From Alphaproteobacteria bacterium (GTDB lineage: Bacteria; Pseudomonadota; Alphaproteobacteria; Puniceispirillales; Marisalimonadaceae), in the NCBI GenBank assembly GCA_016777645.1, contig JADHRC010000036.1, positions 1-11,978 on the forward strand: DNA of 11,978 nucleotides, read 5' to 3'. A program made the translations under genes and the position numbers. The notes under the pieces are model-generated. The model did no database searches, was not told the DNA's origin, and worked only from the letters and a program-made list of their open reading frames with translations. Below are positions 1-6,489 of the stretch, piece by piece (within the stretch, counting starts at the first letter, position 1; each line of letters begins with the position of its first letter).

Positions 1-2
1 AG

Positions 3-92
3 AAAGTAGAAAACCAAGTTGGTTTTTATTTAAAAAAAAATAAAGTCAAAAATTTAATCAATTGTAAAGTTATTGATTTATTTAATAATTAA
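3..92 (+). CDS. Possible 3' end of an upstream gene (partial)
   Basis: An open frame enters from the left edge and runs 29 codons to TAA at 90-92. The other two forward frames stop earlier (TAG at 7-9, TAA at 41-43). The peptide is Lys/Asn-rich and ends in CKVIDLFNN. I do not recognise the family. In many Alphaproteobacteria the gene before rimP is trmB or another methyltransferase, but nothing here proves that. The hairpin with a T-run at 106-133, just after this stop, fits the end of a gene. In DNA this AT-rich, 29 open codons are weak evidence, so this may be chance. Confidence 0.35.
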   Translation, partial: KVENQVGFYLKKNKVKNLINCKVIDLFNN

Positions 93-101
93 AATTATAA
101 T
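73..101 (+). promoter_or_regulatory. Candidate sigma-70-type promoter for the rimP-nusA operon
   Basis: TTGATT at 73-78 and a perfect TATAAT at 96-101 are separated by 17 bases, the ideal spacing. Transcription would start near 107-109, at the first bases of the hairpin at 106-130. The mRNA would then carry a stem-loop at its 5' end and a leader of about 45 bases before rimP. A/T-rich DNA produces such boxes by chance, and the left half overlaps the possible upstream coding end. This is a candidate only. Confidence 0.4.
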
Positions 102-105
102 ATTT

Positions 106-133
106 AAAAGTGAGTTTAATACTCACTTTTTTT
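106..133 (+). terminator. Perfect hairpin with T-run just upstream of rimP
   Basis: The arms AAAAGTGAGT (106-115) and ACTCACTTTT (121-130) pair perfectly around the 5-base loop TTAAT. Seven T lie at 127-133. This is the form of an intrinsic terminator on the + strand, although the stem has only 4 G-C pairs. It sits 14 bases after the possible upstream stop codon and 19 bases before the rimP start. It may end the upstream gene, act as an attenuator for the rimP-nusA-infB operon, or form a protective 5' stem if the promoter at 73-101 is used. Confidence 0.65.
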
Positions 134-152
134 ATTTAGGAAAATAAAAAAT

Positions 153-635
153 ATGGTTGTTGATCATATAAAAGATTTACTTTTTATGAGGTTAAAAAAT
201 TTAGGGTATCACCTTATTCGTGTTCAACTAATAAATGTAAATAATAAAAAAACATTGCAGATAATGGCAGAAAGAATTAAAGACAGGAATATGGGAATTG
301 AAGATTGTAGTTTTTTAAGTAAAGAAATATCATCTTTTTTAGAAGTTGATGATCCTATAAATTCATCTTACGTTTTAGAGGTTTCATCAGGAGGCTTGTC
401 AAGACCGCTGACATGCTTTAATGATTATGTTTTTTTTAAAGATTATAAGGCAAAAATTGTACTTAAAGAAAAGTTTTTGGGAAAGAAAACTTTCAAAGGC
501 TTTTTACAAGGTATTGATGAGAAAGATAACATAATATTTAGAACAGACGATCATGAAATAAAAATAAAATATTTAGAGATTGAAAAGGCTAATATTGATC
601 CTGATTGGGCGATTGAAAACAATAAAATCAATTAA
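153..635 (+). CDS. rimP: Ribosome maturation factor RimP
   Basis: RimP is a cytoplasmic protein that binds free 30S subunits and helps late assembly near the S12 region. The product has 160 residues, within the usual 150-200. The N-terminal alpha/beta domain spans about 1-85 and carries the family signature at residues 73-86, YVLEVSSGGLSRPL. The C-terminal SH3-like domain spans about 90-155. Most homologues read SSPG in the signature; here Pro is replaced by Gly-80. The start is ATG with a modest AGGA at 138-141. It heads the operon, and nusA follows after 20 bases, the classic rimP-nusA-infB order. Identification rests on the signature plus synteny. Confidence 0.93.
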   Translation: MVVDHIKDLLFMRLKNLGYHLIRVQLINVNNKKTLQIMAERIKDRNMGIEDCSFLSKEISSFLEVDDPINSSYVLEVSSGGLSRPLTCFNDYVFFKDYKAKIVLKEKFLGKKTFKGFLQGIDEKDNIIFRTDDHEIKIKYLEIEKANIDPDWAIENNKIN

Positions 636-655
636 TAATTTAATAAGGACATATA

Positions 656-2176
656 ATGGAAGCAAAATCCATAGCTAGGCTAGAATTAATTCAAGTTGCT
701 GAAGCTGTTTCTAGAGAAAAATCAATAGAAAAAGAAGAAGTAATTGTTGCAATGGAAGAGGCAATTCAAAAAGCAGCAAGATCAAAATATGGTTTAGAAA
801 GAGACATTAGGGCAACTATTGATAGAAAAAATGGTTCAATTAATATTGCTCAGTTCACCGAAGTTGTAGATATAGTTGAAAATGAGTTAACCCAAATGAC
901 ACTTCAAGAGGCTAATAGAAGAAACTTAGGTGTTGAAATAGGTCAATTTTATAAACAGCAACTTCCACCCATAGATTTTGGTCGTATTGCAGCACAAACA
1001 GCTAAACAAGTAATTGCTCAGAAAGTTCGTGAAGCCGAAAGACAAAGACAATACCTTGAATACAAGGATCGTGTTGGTGAGATTGTTGTTGGTACAATTA
1101 AAAGAGTGGATAATCACTCTGTTACAATTGATTTAGGTAGAGCAGAAGCAATAATTAAAAAAGATCAGATGATTCCTAGGGAACAATTAAGACCTGGTGA
1201 CCGTTTAAGATGTTTTATTATTGAGGTCTCGCAAGAAACAAAAGGCCCACAAATATTTTTATCACGCGCGTCCAATGACTTCTTGGCGGCTCTGTTTACA
1301 CAGGAAGTACCTGAAATTTATGATGGAATAATAGAAGTTAAGGGAGTTGCAAGAGAGCCAGGTAGTAGAGCAAAAATTTCTGCATTTTCTAATGATCCTT
1401 CTATTGATCCTGTAGGAGCTTGTGTAGGAATGAGAGGTTCAAGGGTTCAAGCAGTTGTTAGTGAACTTCAAGGTGAAAAAATAGAAATAATACCTTGGTC
1501 AGATGATCCTGTTACATTTGTTATTAATGCTTTAGCTCCTGCGGTCCCATCTAAGGTTGTAATGGACGAGGATGCAGGTAGAATGGAAGTGGTTGTTCCT
1601 GATGACCAATTATCTTTAGCAATTGGAAGACGTGGACAAAATGTTAGATTAGCATCACAATTGACAGGCTGGTTTGTAGATATTTTAACCGAAGCTGAAG
1701 AATCTGAAAAAAGGCAAGACGAGTTTACCGAAAGAAGTAAGATTTTTATTGATGCTTTAGACATTGACGATGTAATAGCCCATCTTATGGTTGGAGAAGG
1801 TTTTGTTACTATTTCTGATATTGCAGAAGCGACAATAGACGAATTGTTATCAATAGACGGTTTTGACGAAGATATAGCAAATGAATTAAGCAATAGAGCT
1901 AATAATTTCGTGAAAATGGTGGCTGAGGAGACTGAGCGTAAGTTAAAAAGCTTAGAAATTAAAGATGATTTATATAATTTTAATCAATTAAGTAAATCGA
2001 GTATTTTGTTATTAGCTGAAAATAATATCAAATCGCTAGATGATTTAGCTGAATTGGATAGTGAAGAATTGTTTAATCTTTTAGGACCAGGTGTTTTTAA
2101 TAATGAAGATGATGCCGGATCAGTCATTATGAAAGCTAGAGAACATTGGTTTGCTGAAGAGTCACCTGAGAATTAA
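656..2176 (+). CDS. nusA: Transcription termination/antitermination protein NusA
   Basis: NusA binds RNA polymerase and nascent RNA, promotes pausing and intrinsic termination, and takes part in antitermination complexes. At 506 residues it has the full alphaproteobacterial layout. The N-terminal RNAP-binding domain is about 1-130, the S1 domain about 135-203, and the tandem KH domains about 225-345. The KH domains carry GMRGSR (258-263) and GRRGQNVRLA (324-333). Two C-terminal acidic helix-hairpin-helix repeats lie at about 365-425 and 440-500. AAGGA at 645-649 lies six bases before the ATG. The next gene is infB, 24 bases on. Most alphaproteobacterial operons have a ylxR (DUF448) gene in that gap, and it is absent here. 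In E. coli NusA regulates its own operon, and the hairpin at 106-133 could serve such a role, which is inference. Confidence 0.98.
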   Translation: MEAKSIARLELIQVAEAVSREKSIEKEEVIVAMEEAIQKAARSKYGLERDIRATIDRKNGSINIAQFTEVVDIVENELTQMTLQEANRRNLGVEIGQFYKQQLPPIDFGRIAAQTAKQVIAQKVREAERQRQYLEYKDRVGEIVVGTIKRVDNHSVTIDLGRAEAIIKKDQMIPREQLRPGDRLRCFIIEVSQETKGPQIFLSRASNDFLAALFTQEVPEIYDGIIEVKGVAREPGSRAKISAFSNDPSIDPVGACVGMRGSRVQAVVSELQGEKIEIIPWSDDPVTFVINALAPAVPSKVVMDEDAGRMEVVVPDDQLSLAIGRRGQNVRLASQLTGWFVDILTEAEESEKRQDEFTERSKIFIDALDIDDVIAHLMVGEGFVTISDIAEATIDELLSIDGFDEDIANELSNRANNFVKMVAEETERKLKSLEIKDDLYNFNQLSKSSILLLAENNIKSLDDLAELDSEELFNLLGPGVFNNEDDAGSVIMKAREHWFAEESPEN

Positions 2177-2200
2177 TACATAGTTTAAGGAAAGAAAATT

Positions 2201-4774
2201 ATGGAAGACAACATAAATGGAGAAAGAAAAAAGTTAAGCTTGTCTTCAGGGGGGAAGTTAACATTAAAAAATTCGTTATCCTCAAAGGCTTCTAGTATTA
2301 CTACTAATTCCAGATCTGGACGAGGAACAGTCCAAGTCGAAGTTAAAAGAACTAAAAGACCTTCTTTGAGAATGGGTGTTAATGAGAATGCTCAGCCCAA
2401 AAATGTTTTGGATAATAATACTGGTTTAAGTGCTAAAGAAATACAATCTAGAAGCAGAATGCTTCAGGAAGGTCTTGCTAAAACTGCTGCAGAAGCTGAA
2501 ATAATTGCGGCTGAGAAATATGAAAAAGCAAAATTAGAAGAGGCCCGAATTGCTGCAACAGCTGACGAGGCCTCTAAAGCTGCATCTTCTTTAGCCCCTA
2601 AGGATAAAATGTTGGCAAGAAGGAAAGCTGAAACAGAAGAAATTATTGAGATAAAAAAAATTGAAGAAGAGCAAAAAAAATTACAAACAGACGCAAGAAA
2701 AGCAGAAGAGGCAGCTTTACAGGCTGAAAAGGATAGACAAAAACTAGCTGACGCTGAAACACTTCCATTAAATTCGAAGTATTGGGGAACCAATAAGGTT
2801 CAAGAAAAAGAAGTGTTTAAAGAAAATTTGAAAAAACCATCTTGGAATAGAGGGTTTGAAGAAAAAAGACAAGGGAAAATGACTATAGCACGTGCTTTAG
2901 ACTCTGATAATGTAAGGGTTAGATCCTTGGCCTCAATTAAAAGAAGGCGAGAGAAAGCAAGAATGCAGGCTGATCAAACTCCTGCAGTCAAACAATTTAG
3001 AGAAGTTACCATTCCAGATACAATTACTGTATCAGAACTGGCAAATAGGATGACTGAAAAAACAGCAGATGTTGTAAGAGAGCTAATGAAAAATGGTATT
3101 ATGGCTACCGCTACGGAAGTTATTGATGCTGAAACAGCAGAACTAATTACAACTGAATTTGGTCATAAACCCAAAAGAATATCAGAATCTGATGTTGAGT
3201 TGGATCTCGAAATTCAAGAAAGTGATCCTAAAAACATGGTCTCACGACCACCAATAGTAACTATCATGGGACATGTTGATCATGGTAAAACATCCTTGCT
3301 GGATGCCTTAAGGCAGAGTAAGGTTGTTGACACTGAGGCCGGAGGAATAACACAACACATAGGTGCATACCAAATCACTACAAAGTCAAACTCTAAGATA
3401 TCATTTATAGATACGCCAGGACATGAAGCCTTCACTGAGATGAGAGCAAGAGGTGCTAATGTCACAGATATTGTCATTTTAGTAGTTGCGGCGGATGATG
3501 GGATTAAACCACAAACTATCGAAGCAATTAAACATGCAAAAGCAGCATCATGCCCAATAATCGTAGCAGTGAACAAATGTGACAAGCCTGAAGCAAATCC
3601 TAAAAAAGTTAGAACAGAGTTGCTTCAACACGAAATTATCCCAGAAGAAATGGGTGGTGATATTCAATGTATAGATGTTTCTGCTAAAAACAAAGAAGGT
3701 TTGGATAATTTAATAGAGGCCCTTGAACTCCAAGCGGAGTTAATGGAATTAAAGAGTGATCCAACTATAAGTGCAAATGGTGTTGTAATAGAAGCGAAAG
3801 TAGAAAAGGGTAAGGGTTCAGTGATAACTATGCTTGTTAAAGCTGGTACTTTAAACGTTGGTGATATTTTAGTTGTTGGAAGTGAGTCAGGAAAAGTTAG
3901 AGCTTTGTTAAATGACTTAGGTATGAGAGTCAAATCAGCAGGGCCTTCTACACCAGTTGAGGTTCTTGGTTTGTCGGGAACGCCTATGGCTGGTGATTTG
4001 GCGCATGTTGTTGAATCAGAATCAAGAGCTAGAGAAATTGCAGAATACAGATCAAGAAAATCTAAGCAAAAGGAAGCTAGACTTACGGCTAGGGGGTCTG
4101 TAGAGCAGATGCTAGCAAACATTCAGGCTGGAGAGCAGTCAGAACTACCTGTCATTATAAAAACTGACGTTCATGGTTCTTTAGAAGCTATAAAAGTAGC
4201 TTTAGATAAATTAGGAAATTCATCGGTAAAAGTTAAAATTTTATCAGGAGGTGTTGGTGCTATTAGTGAATCTGATATAACTTTGGCCTCAGCCTCTTCT
4301 GCCCTTGTTCTAGCATTTAATGTTAGAGCTATTCCACAAGCAAGAGAATTATCTAGAAGAGATAATGTAGAAATAAGGTACCATTCTATAATTTATGAAT
4401 TAATAGAGGATGCAAAGTTAGCTTTAACAGGAATGTTAGACCCAGACTTACAGGAAAGTTTTATTGGCTACGCAGAAATCAGACAAGTTTTTTCAGTATC
4501 AAAAGTAGGTAAAATTGCAGGTTGTTATGTGACAGAAGGCATTGTTAAAAAGGGGTGTAGTTTTAGATTACTTAGAGATAACACAGTTATTCATCAAGGA
4601 ATGCTTAAAACTCTTAGGCGTTTTAAAGATGAAGTAAAAGAAGTTCGTGAAGGTACAGAATGTGGTATGGGATTTGAAAATTATAATGATATACAAGAGG
4701 GTGATGTAATGGAATGTTTTGAAGTTAAAGAAGTTGCTAGAAGTTTGGATACTGTTGATAAAAGGGTTGGTTAA
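2201..4774 (+). CDS. infB: Translation initiation factor IF-2
   Basis: IF2 is the GTPase that brings initiator fMet-tRNA to the 30S subunit and promotes subunit joining. The product has 857 residues, normal for proteobacteria. The N-terminal part is basic and low in complexity, followed by an Ala/Glu/Lys-rich probable coiled coil at about 87-186. An IF2-N domain lies at about 268-325. The G domain starts near 350 and has G1 GHVDHGKT (357-364), G3 DTPGH (404-408), G4 NKCD (458-461) and G5 SAK (494-496). The beta-barrel and C-terminal tRNA-binding domains follow, with TDVHGS at 655-660 and AEIRQVF from 758. ATG is preceded by AAGGA at 2187-2191 with a 9-base spacer. E. coli makes shorter IF2 forms from internal starts; I see no clear equivalent here. 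Confidence 0.98.
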   Translation: MEDNINGERKKLSLSSGGKLTLKNSLSSKASSITTNSRSGRGTVQVEVKRTKRPSLRMGVNENAQPKNVLDNNTGLSAKEIQSRSRMLQEGLAKTAAEAEIIAAEKYEKAKLEEARIAATADEASKAASSLAPKDKMLARRKAETEEIIEIKKIEEEQKKLQTDARKAEEAALQAEKDRQKLADAETLPLNSKYWGTNKVQEKEVFKENLKKPSWNRGFEEKRQGKMTIARALDSDNVRVRSLASIKRRREKARMQADQTPAVKQFREVTIPDTITVSELANRMTEKTADVVRELMKNGIMATATEVIDAETAELITTEFGHKPKRISESDVELDLEIQESDPKNMVSRPPIVTIMGHVDHGKTSLLDALRQSKVVDTEAGGITQHIGAYQITTKSNSKISFIDTPGHEAFTEMRARGANVTDIVILVVAADDGIKPQTIEAIKHAKAASCPIIVAVNKCDKPEANPKKVRTELLQHEIIPEEMGGDIQCIDVSAKNKEGLDNLIEALELQAELMELKSDPTISANGVVIEAKVEKGKGSVITMLVKAGTLNVGDILVVGSESGKVRALLNDLGMRVKSAGPSTPVEVLGLSGTPMAGDLAHVVESESRAREIAEYRSRKSKQKEARLTARGSVEQMLANIQAGEQSELPVIIKTDVHGSLEAIKVALDKLGNSSVKVKILSGGVGAISESDITLASASSALVLAFNVRAIPQARELSRRDNVEIRYHSIIYELIEDAKLALTGMLDPDLQESFIGYAEIRQVFSVSKVGKIAGCYVTEGIVKKGCSFRLLRDNTVIHQGMLKTLRRFKDEVKEVREGTECGMGFENYNDIQEGDVMECFEVKEVARSLDTVDKRVG

Positions 4775-4785
4775 AGATAGTTTTG

Positions 4786-5181
4786 ATGAATAATTTTGAT
4801 TTTAAATCAAAAAAAAATAATAAAAAGAGTCCTTATAAATCACAAAGACAACTTAAAGTTGGTGAAGAATTAAGACACTTAATTTCAAATGTATTACTTA
4901 AAGAAACTTTTTACGATGAATATATTAGTAATAGTAATATTACTATTACCGAAGTAAATGTAAGTCCTGATCTAAAAAATGCAAAAGTTTTCATAATGCC
5001 ATTAGGCGGGAAAAATCAGTCTGAAGTTGTTAATAGTCTTAATAGGGTAAACGGAAGAATAAAAAAGTTAATATCAGGTAATATTAATTTAAGACAAATA
5101 CCTAAACTTTATTTCATAATTGATAATTCCTTTGAATATGCAAAAAACATTGAAGATATATTAAAAAATATTAAAAAATGA
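4786..5181 (+). CDS. rbfA: 30S ribosome-binding factor RbfA
   Basis: RbfA is a single KH-fold protein that binds the 30S neck near the 5' helix of 16S rRNA, helps its maturation and is important in the cold. The 131-residue product has a Lys-rich leader (about 1-20). The conserved blocks are LKVGEELRHLIS (23-34), VSPDLKNAKVF (59-69) and RQIPKLYF (103-110) with Asp-113. I chose ATG 4786. A TTG lies directly in front at 4783 in the same frame, adding one residue, and is less likely. Only 11 bases separate it from the infB stop and there is no strong Shine-Dalgarno, so translation is probably coupled to infB. Codons for residues 48-55 form a perfect 22-base palindrome. The stop codon overlaps an out-of-frame ATG at 5178. 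Confidence 0.94.
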   Translation: MNNFDFKSKKNNKKSPYKSQRQLKVGEELRHLISNVLLKETFYDEYISNSNITITEVNVSPDLKNAKVFIMPLGGKNQSEVVNSLNRVNGRIKKLISGNINLRQIPKLYFIIDNSFEYAKNIEDILKNIKK

Positions 5182-5200
5182 GGATATATTTGTTTTGTAT

Positions 5201-5206
5201 AAAGGA
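5201..5206 (+). promoter_or_regulatory. Shine-Dalgarno that sets the truB start
   Basis: AAAGGA sits between the rbfA stop (5179-5181) and the first conserved TruB residues. Counting eight bases downstream gives ATT at 5215, in the truB frame. No ATG, GTG or TTG in that frame exists between the stop at 5200-5202 and 5341. The placement supports a non-canonical AUU initiation codon. Confidence 0.55.
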
Positions 5207-5214
5207 TAATTGTT

Positions 5215-6135
5215 ATTAATAAAATTAATGGTTGGATTATATTAGATAAACAAATAGGAGTAACATCACGTAAGGCAGTTACAGTTATCTCTAAAATTTT
5301 AAATATTAAGAAAGTAGGTCATGCAGGTACACTGGATCCTTTGGCTAGCGGTGTTTTACCTATAGCTTTAGGTGAGGCGACTAAATGTGTTTCATTTATT
5401 CAAGAAAAGTGTAAAAAATATTCTTTTACAATAAAATGGGGTGAGAGCACCGAAACAGGTGATTTAGAGGGTGAAGTAATTGAAAGATCTAATATAAGAC
5501 CCAAAAAATCTGAAATATTAAAAGTTCTTCATTCATTTACAGGTGAAATTTTTCAAAGACCGCCTCTATATTCTGCTATTAAAATAAATGGACAGAGATC
5601 ATATAAACTGGCTAGAAAAAAAATTATTTTTGAGCATGAATTTAGACAGGTAACAATTTATAAATTAATTTTAAATAAAATATTAAATGATGATTATGCT
5701 CAGTTTGAAGTGATTTGTAGTAAGGGAACATATATACGTTCTTTAGCAAGCGATATAGCCCATAAACTTAATACAAAAGGCCATGTTACGGCCCTTAGGA
5801 GGCTGTCAGTAGGAAATTTTGAAGAAAAAGATACGATTTTTATAGATTTTTCCAAGGAAATAATACATAGTCCATCGATTTTAAAAAATATATTACCAAT
5901 CGAAGCAGTGCTAGACGACATCCCGGCATTGTCTTTGAATGATAATGAAGCAAGGAAATTAAAGCTAGGTCAAAAGATTCAACTAAATAAATTAGAGTTT
6001 AATGATAAACTTTTAAAGGATTATCCTAATTATAGTAAGTTTGAAAAAATTTACGCTACCAATAACAACAATCTTATAGCTCTAATAAAAATTGAAGATG
6101 ACTTAGTTAAGCCAAAACGTATTATTAACTTTTAG
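5215..6135 (+). CDS. truB: tRNA pseudouridine(55) synthase TruB, probable ATT start
   Basis: TruB converts uridine 55 of the tRNA T-loop to pseudouridine and also acts as a tRNA chaperone. Read from ATT 5215 the product has 306 residues, the usual size. Conserved blocks in order are INGWIILDK (4-12), GHAGTLDPLASG (35-46) with catalytic Asp-41 (GAT 5335-5337), PPLYSAIKINGQRSYKLAR (from 116), and the KGTYIRSLA block (170-178). A TruB C-terminal domain follows from about 235. The first conventional in-frame start, TTG 5341, lies after the catalytic Asp and would remove the N-terminal core, so the real start must be upstream. The only start-like codons there are ATA 5206, ATT 5209, ATT 5215 and ATT 5224, and AAAGGA at 5201-5206 favours 5215. 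A sequencing indel that hides an ATG at 5178 is the main alternative. The product is certain; the start is not. Confidence 0.9.
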   Translation: MNKINGWIILDKQIGVTSRKAVTVISKILNIKKVGHAGTLDPLASGVLPIALGEATKCVSFIQEKCKKYSFTIKWGESTETGDLEGEVIERSNIRPKKSEILKVLHSFTGEIFQRPPLYSAIKINGQRSYKLARKKIIFEHEFRQVTIYKLILNKILNDDYAQFEVICSKGTYIRSLASDIAHKLNTKGHVTALRRLSVGNFEEKDTIFIDFSKEIIHSPSILKNILPIEAVLDDIPALSLNDNEARKLKLGQKIQLNKLEFNDKLLKDYPNYSKFEKIYATNNNNLIALIKIEDDLVKPKRIINF

Positions 6136-6154
6136 AAAAGAAGGGAAATTTAAG

Positions 6155-6424
6155 ATGTCGATAGAAAAAAATAAGACTTTAGAAATCATTAAAGATTTTG
6201 GTATTAATGAAAATGACTCTGGTTCAGCTGATGTCCAAGTAGCTATTCTGACTGAAAGAATAAAAAATTTAACAGAACATCTAAAAACTCATAAAAAAGA
6301 TTTTGGTTCTAGGAGAGGCCTACTCAGCATGGTTGGTCAGAGAAGGAATCTACTCCAATATATTAAAAATAAAAATGAGGACCGTTACTCTAACCTAATT
6401 AAAAAGTTAGGTTTAAGAAGGTAA
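6155..6424 (+). CDS. rpsO: 30S ribosomal protein S15
   Basis: S15 is a primary binding protein of the 16S rRNA central domain and forms bridge B4 with the 50S subunit. At 89 residues it has exactly the standard length. The family pattern is clear: the DSGSADVQVAILTERI segment at about 21-36, then LTEHLKTHKKDFGSRRGLL, then GQRRNLL, ending in LGLRR. The start is ATG with a strong AAGGGA at 6141-6146 and an 8-base spacer. It lies 19 bases after truB and 65 bases before pnp, the widely conserved rpsO-pnp pair. In E. coli S15 represses its own translation through a leader pseudoknot. The short leader here shows no obvious equivalent. Confidence 0.98.
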   Translation: MSIEKNKTLEIIKDFGINENDSGSADVQVAILTERIKNLTEHLKTHKKDFGSRRGLLSMVGQRRNLLQYIKNKNEDRYSNLIKKLGLRR

Positions 6425-6435
6425 GTGATTTAAGT

Positions 6436-6489
6436 TATATATAAAACAATATGCAAAGATTAAGAGTTTAGTTTGTAGAGGATATTATT
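6436..6489 (+). promoter_or_regulatory. rpsO-pnp spacer with weak promoter-like box and pnp Shine-Dalgarno
   Basis: This is the longest gap inside the + strand block. It contains overlapping TATATA (6436-6441) and TATAAA (6440-6445) boxes but only a poor -35 match (TTAAGA at 6413-6418, inside rpsO). AGAGGA at 6477-6482 lies seven bases before the pnp ATG and is a good ribosome binding site. I see no long RNase III-type hairpin like the E. coli pnp leader. A separate pnp promoter is possible but poorly supported. Confidence 0.25.

Noticed and set aside
2459..2758. Ala/Glu/Lys-rich stretch in infB as a sign of foreign or repeat DNA
   Set aside because: IF2 N-terminal regions are normally charged, coiled-coil-like and poorly conserved. 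Base composition matches the neighbours.
3664..4122. 152-codon antisense open reading frame within infB, and a similar 141-codon one at 1468-1893 within nusA
   Set aside because: Both lie entirely opposite highly conserved coding domains, have Ser/Thr/Ile-rich composition typical of a reversed frame, and show no recognisable family. The same applies to the shorter antisense frames at 926-1117, 2464-2793, 3280-3585, 5700-5921, 8052-8285 and 8830-9039.
4783..4785. TTG as the rbfA start
   Set aside because: An ATG follows immediately in the same frame, and the one-residue difference has no support.
5341..6135. truB starting at TTG 5341
   Set aside because: This start would remove the INGWIILDK block and the catalytic Asp, giving a dead enzyme, while the upstream in-frame sequence clearly encodes those conserved residues.
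6392..6413. Inverted repeat AACCTAA...TTAGGTT near the end of rpsO as a terminator or pnp leader element
   Set aside because: The stem is only 7 bp, lies inside the conserved LIKKLGLRR coding stretch and has no T-run after it.
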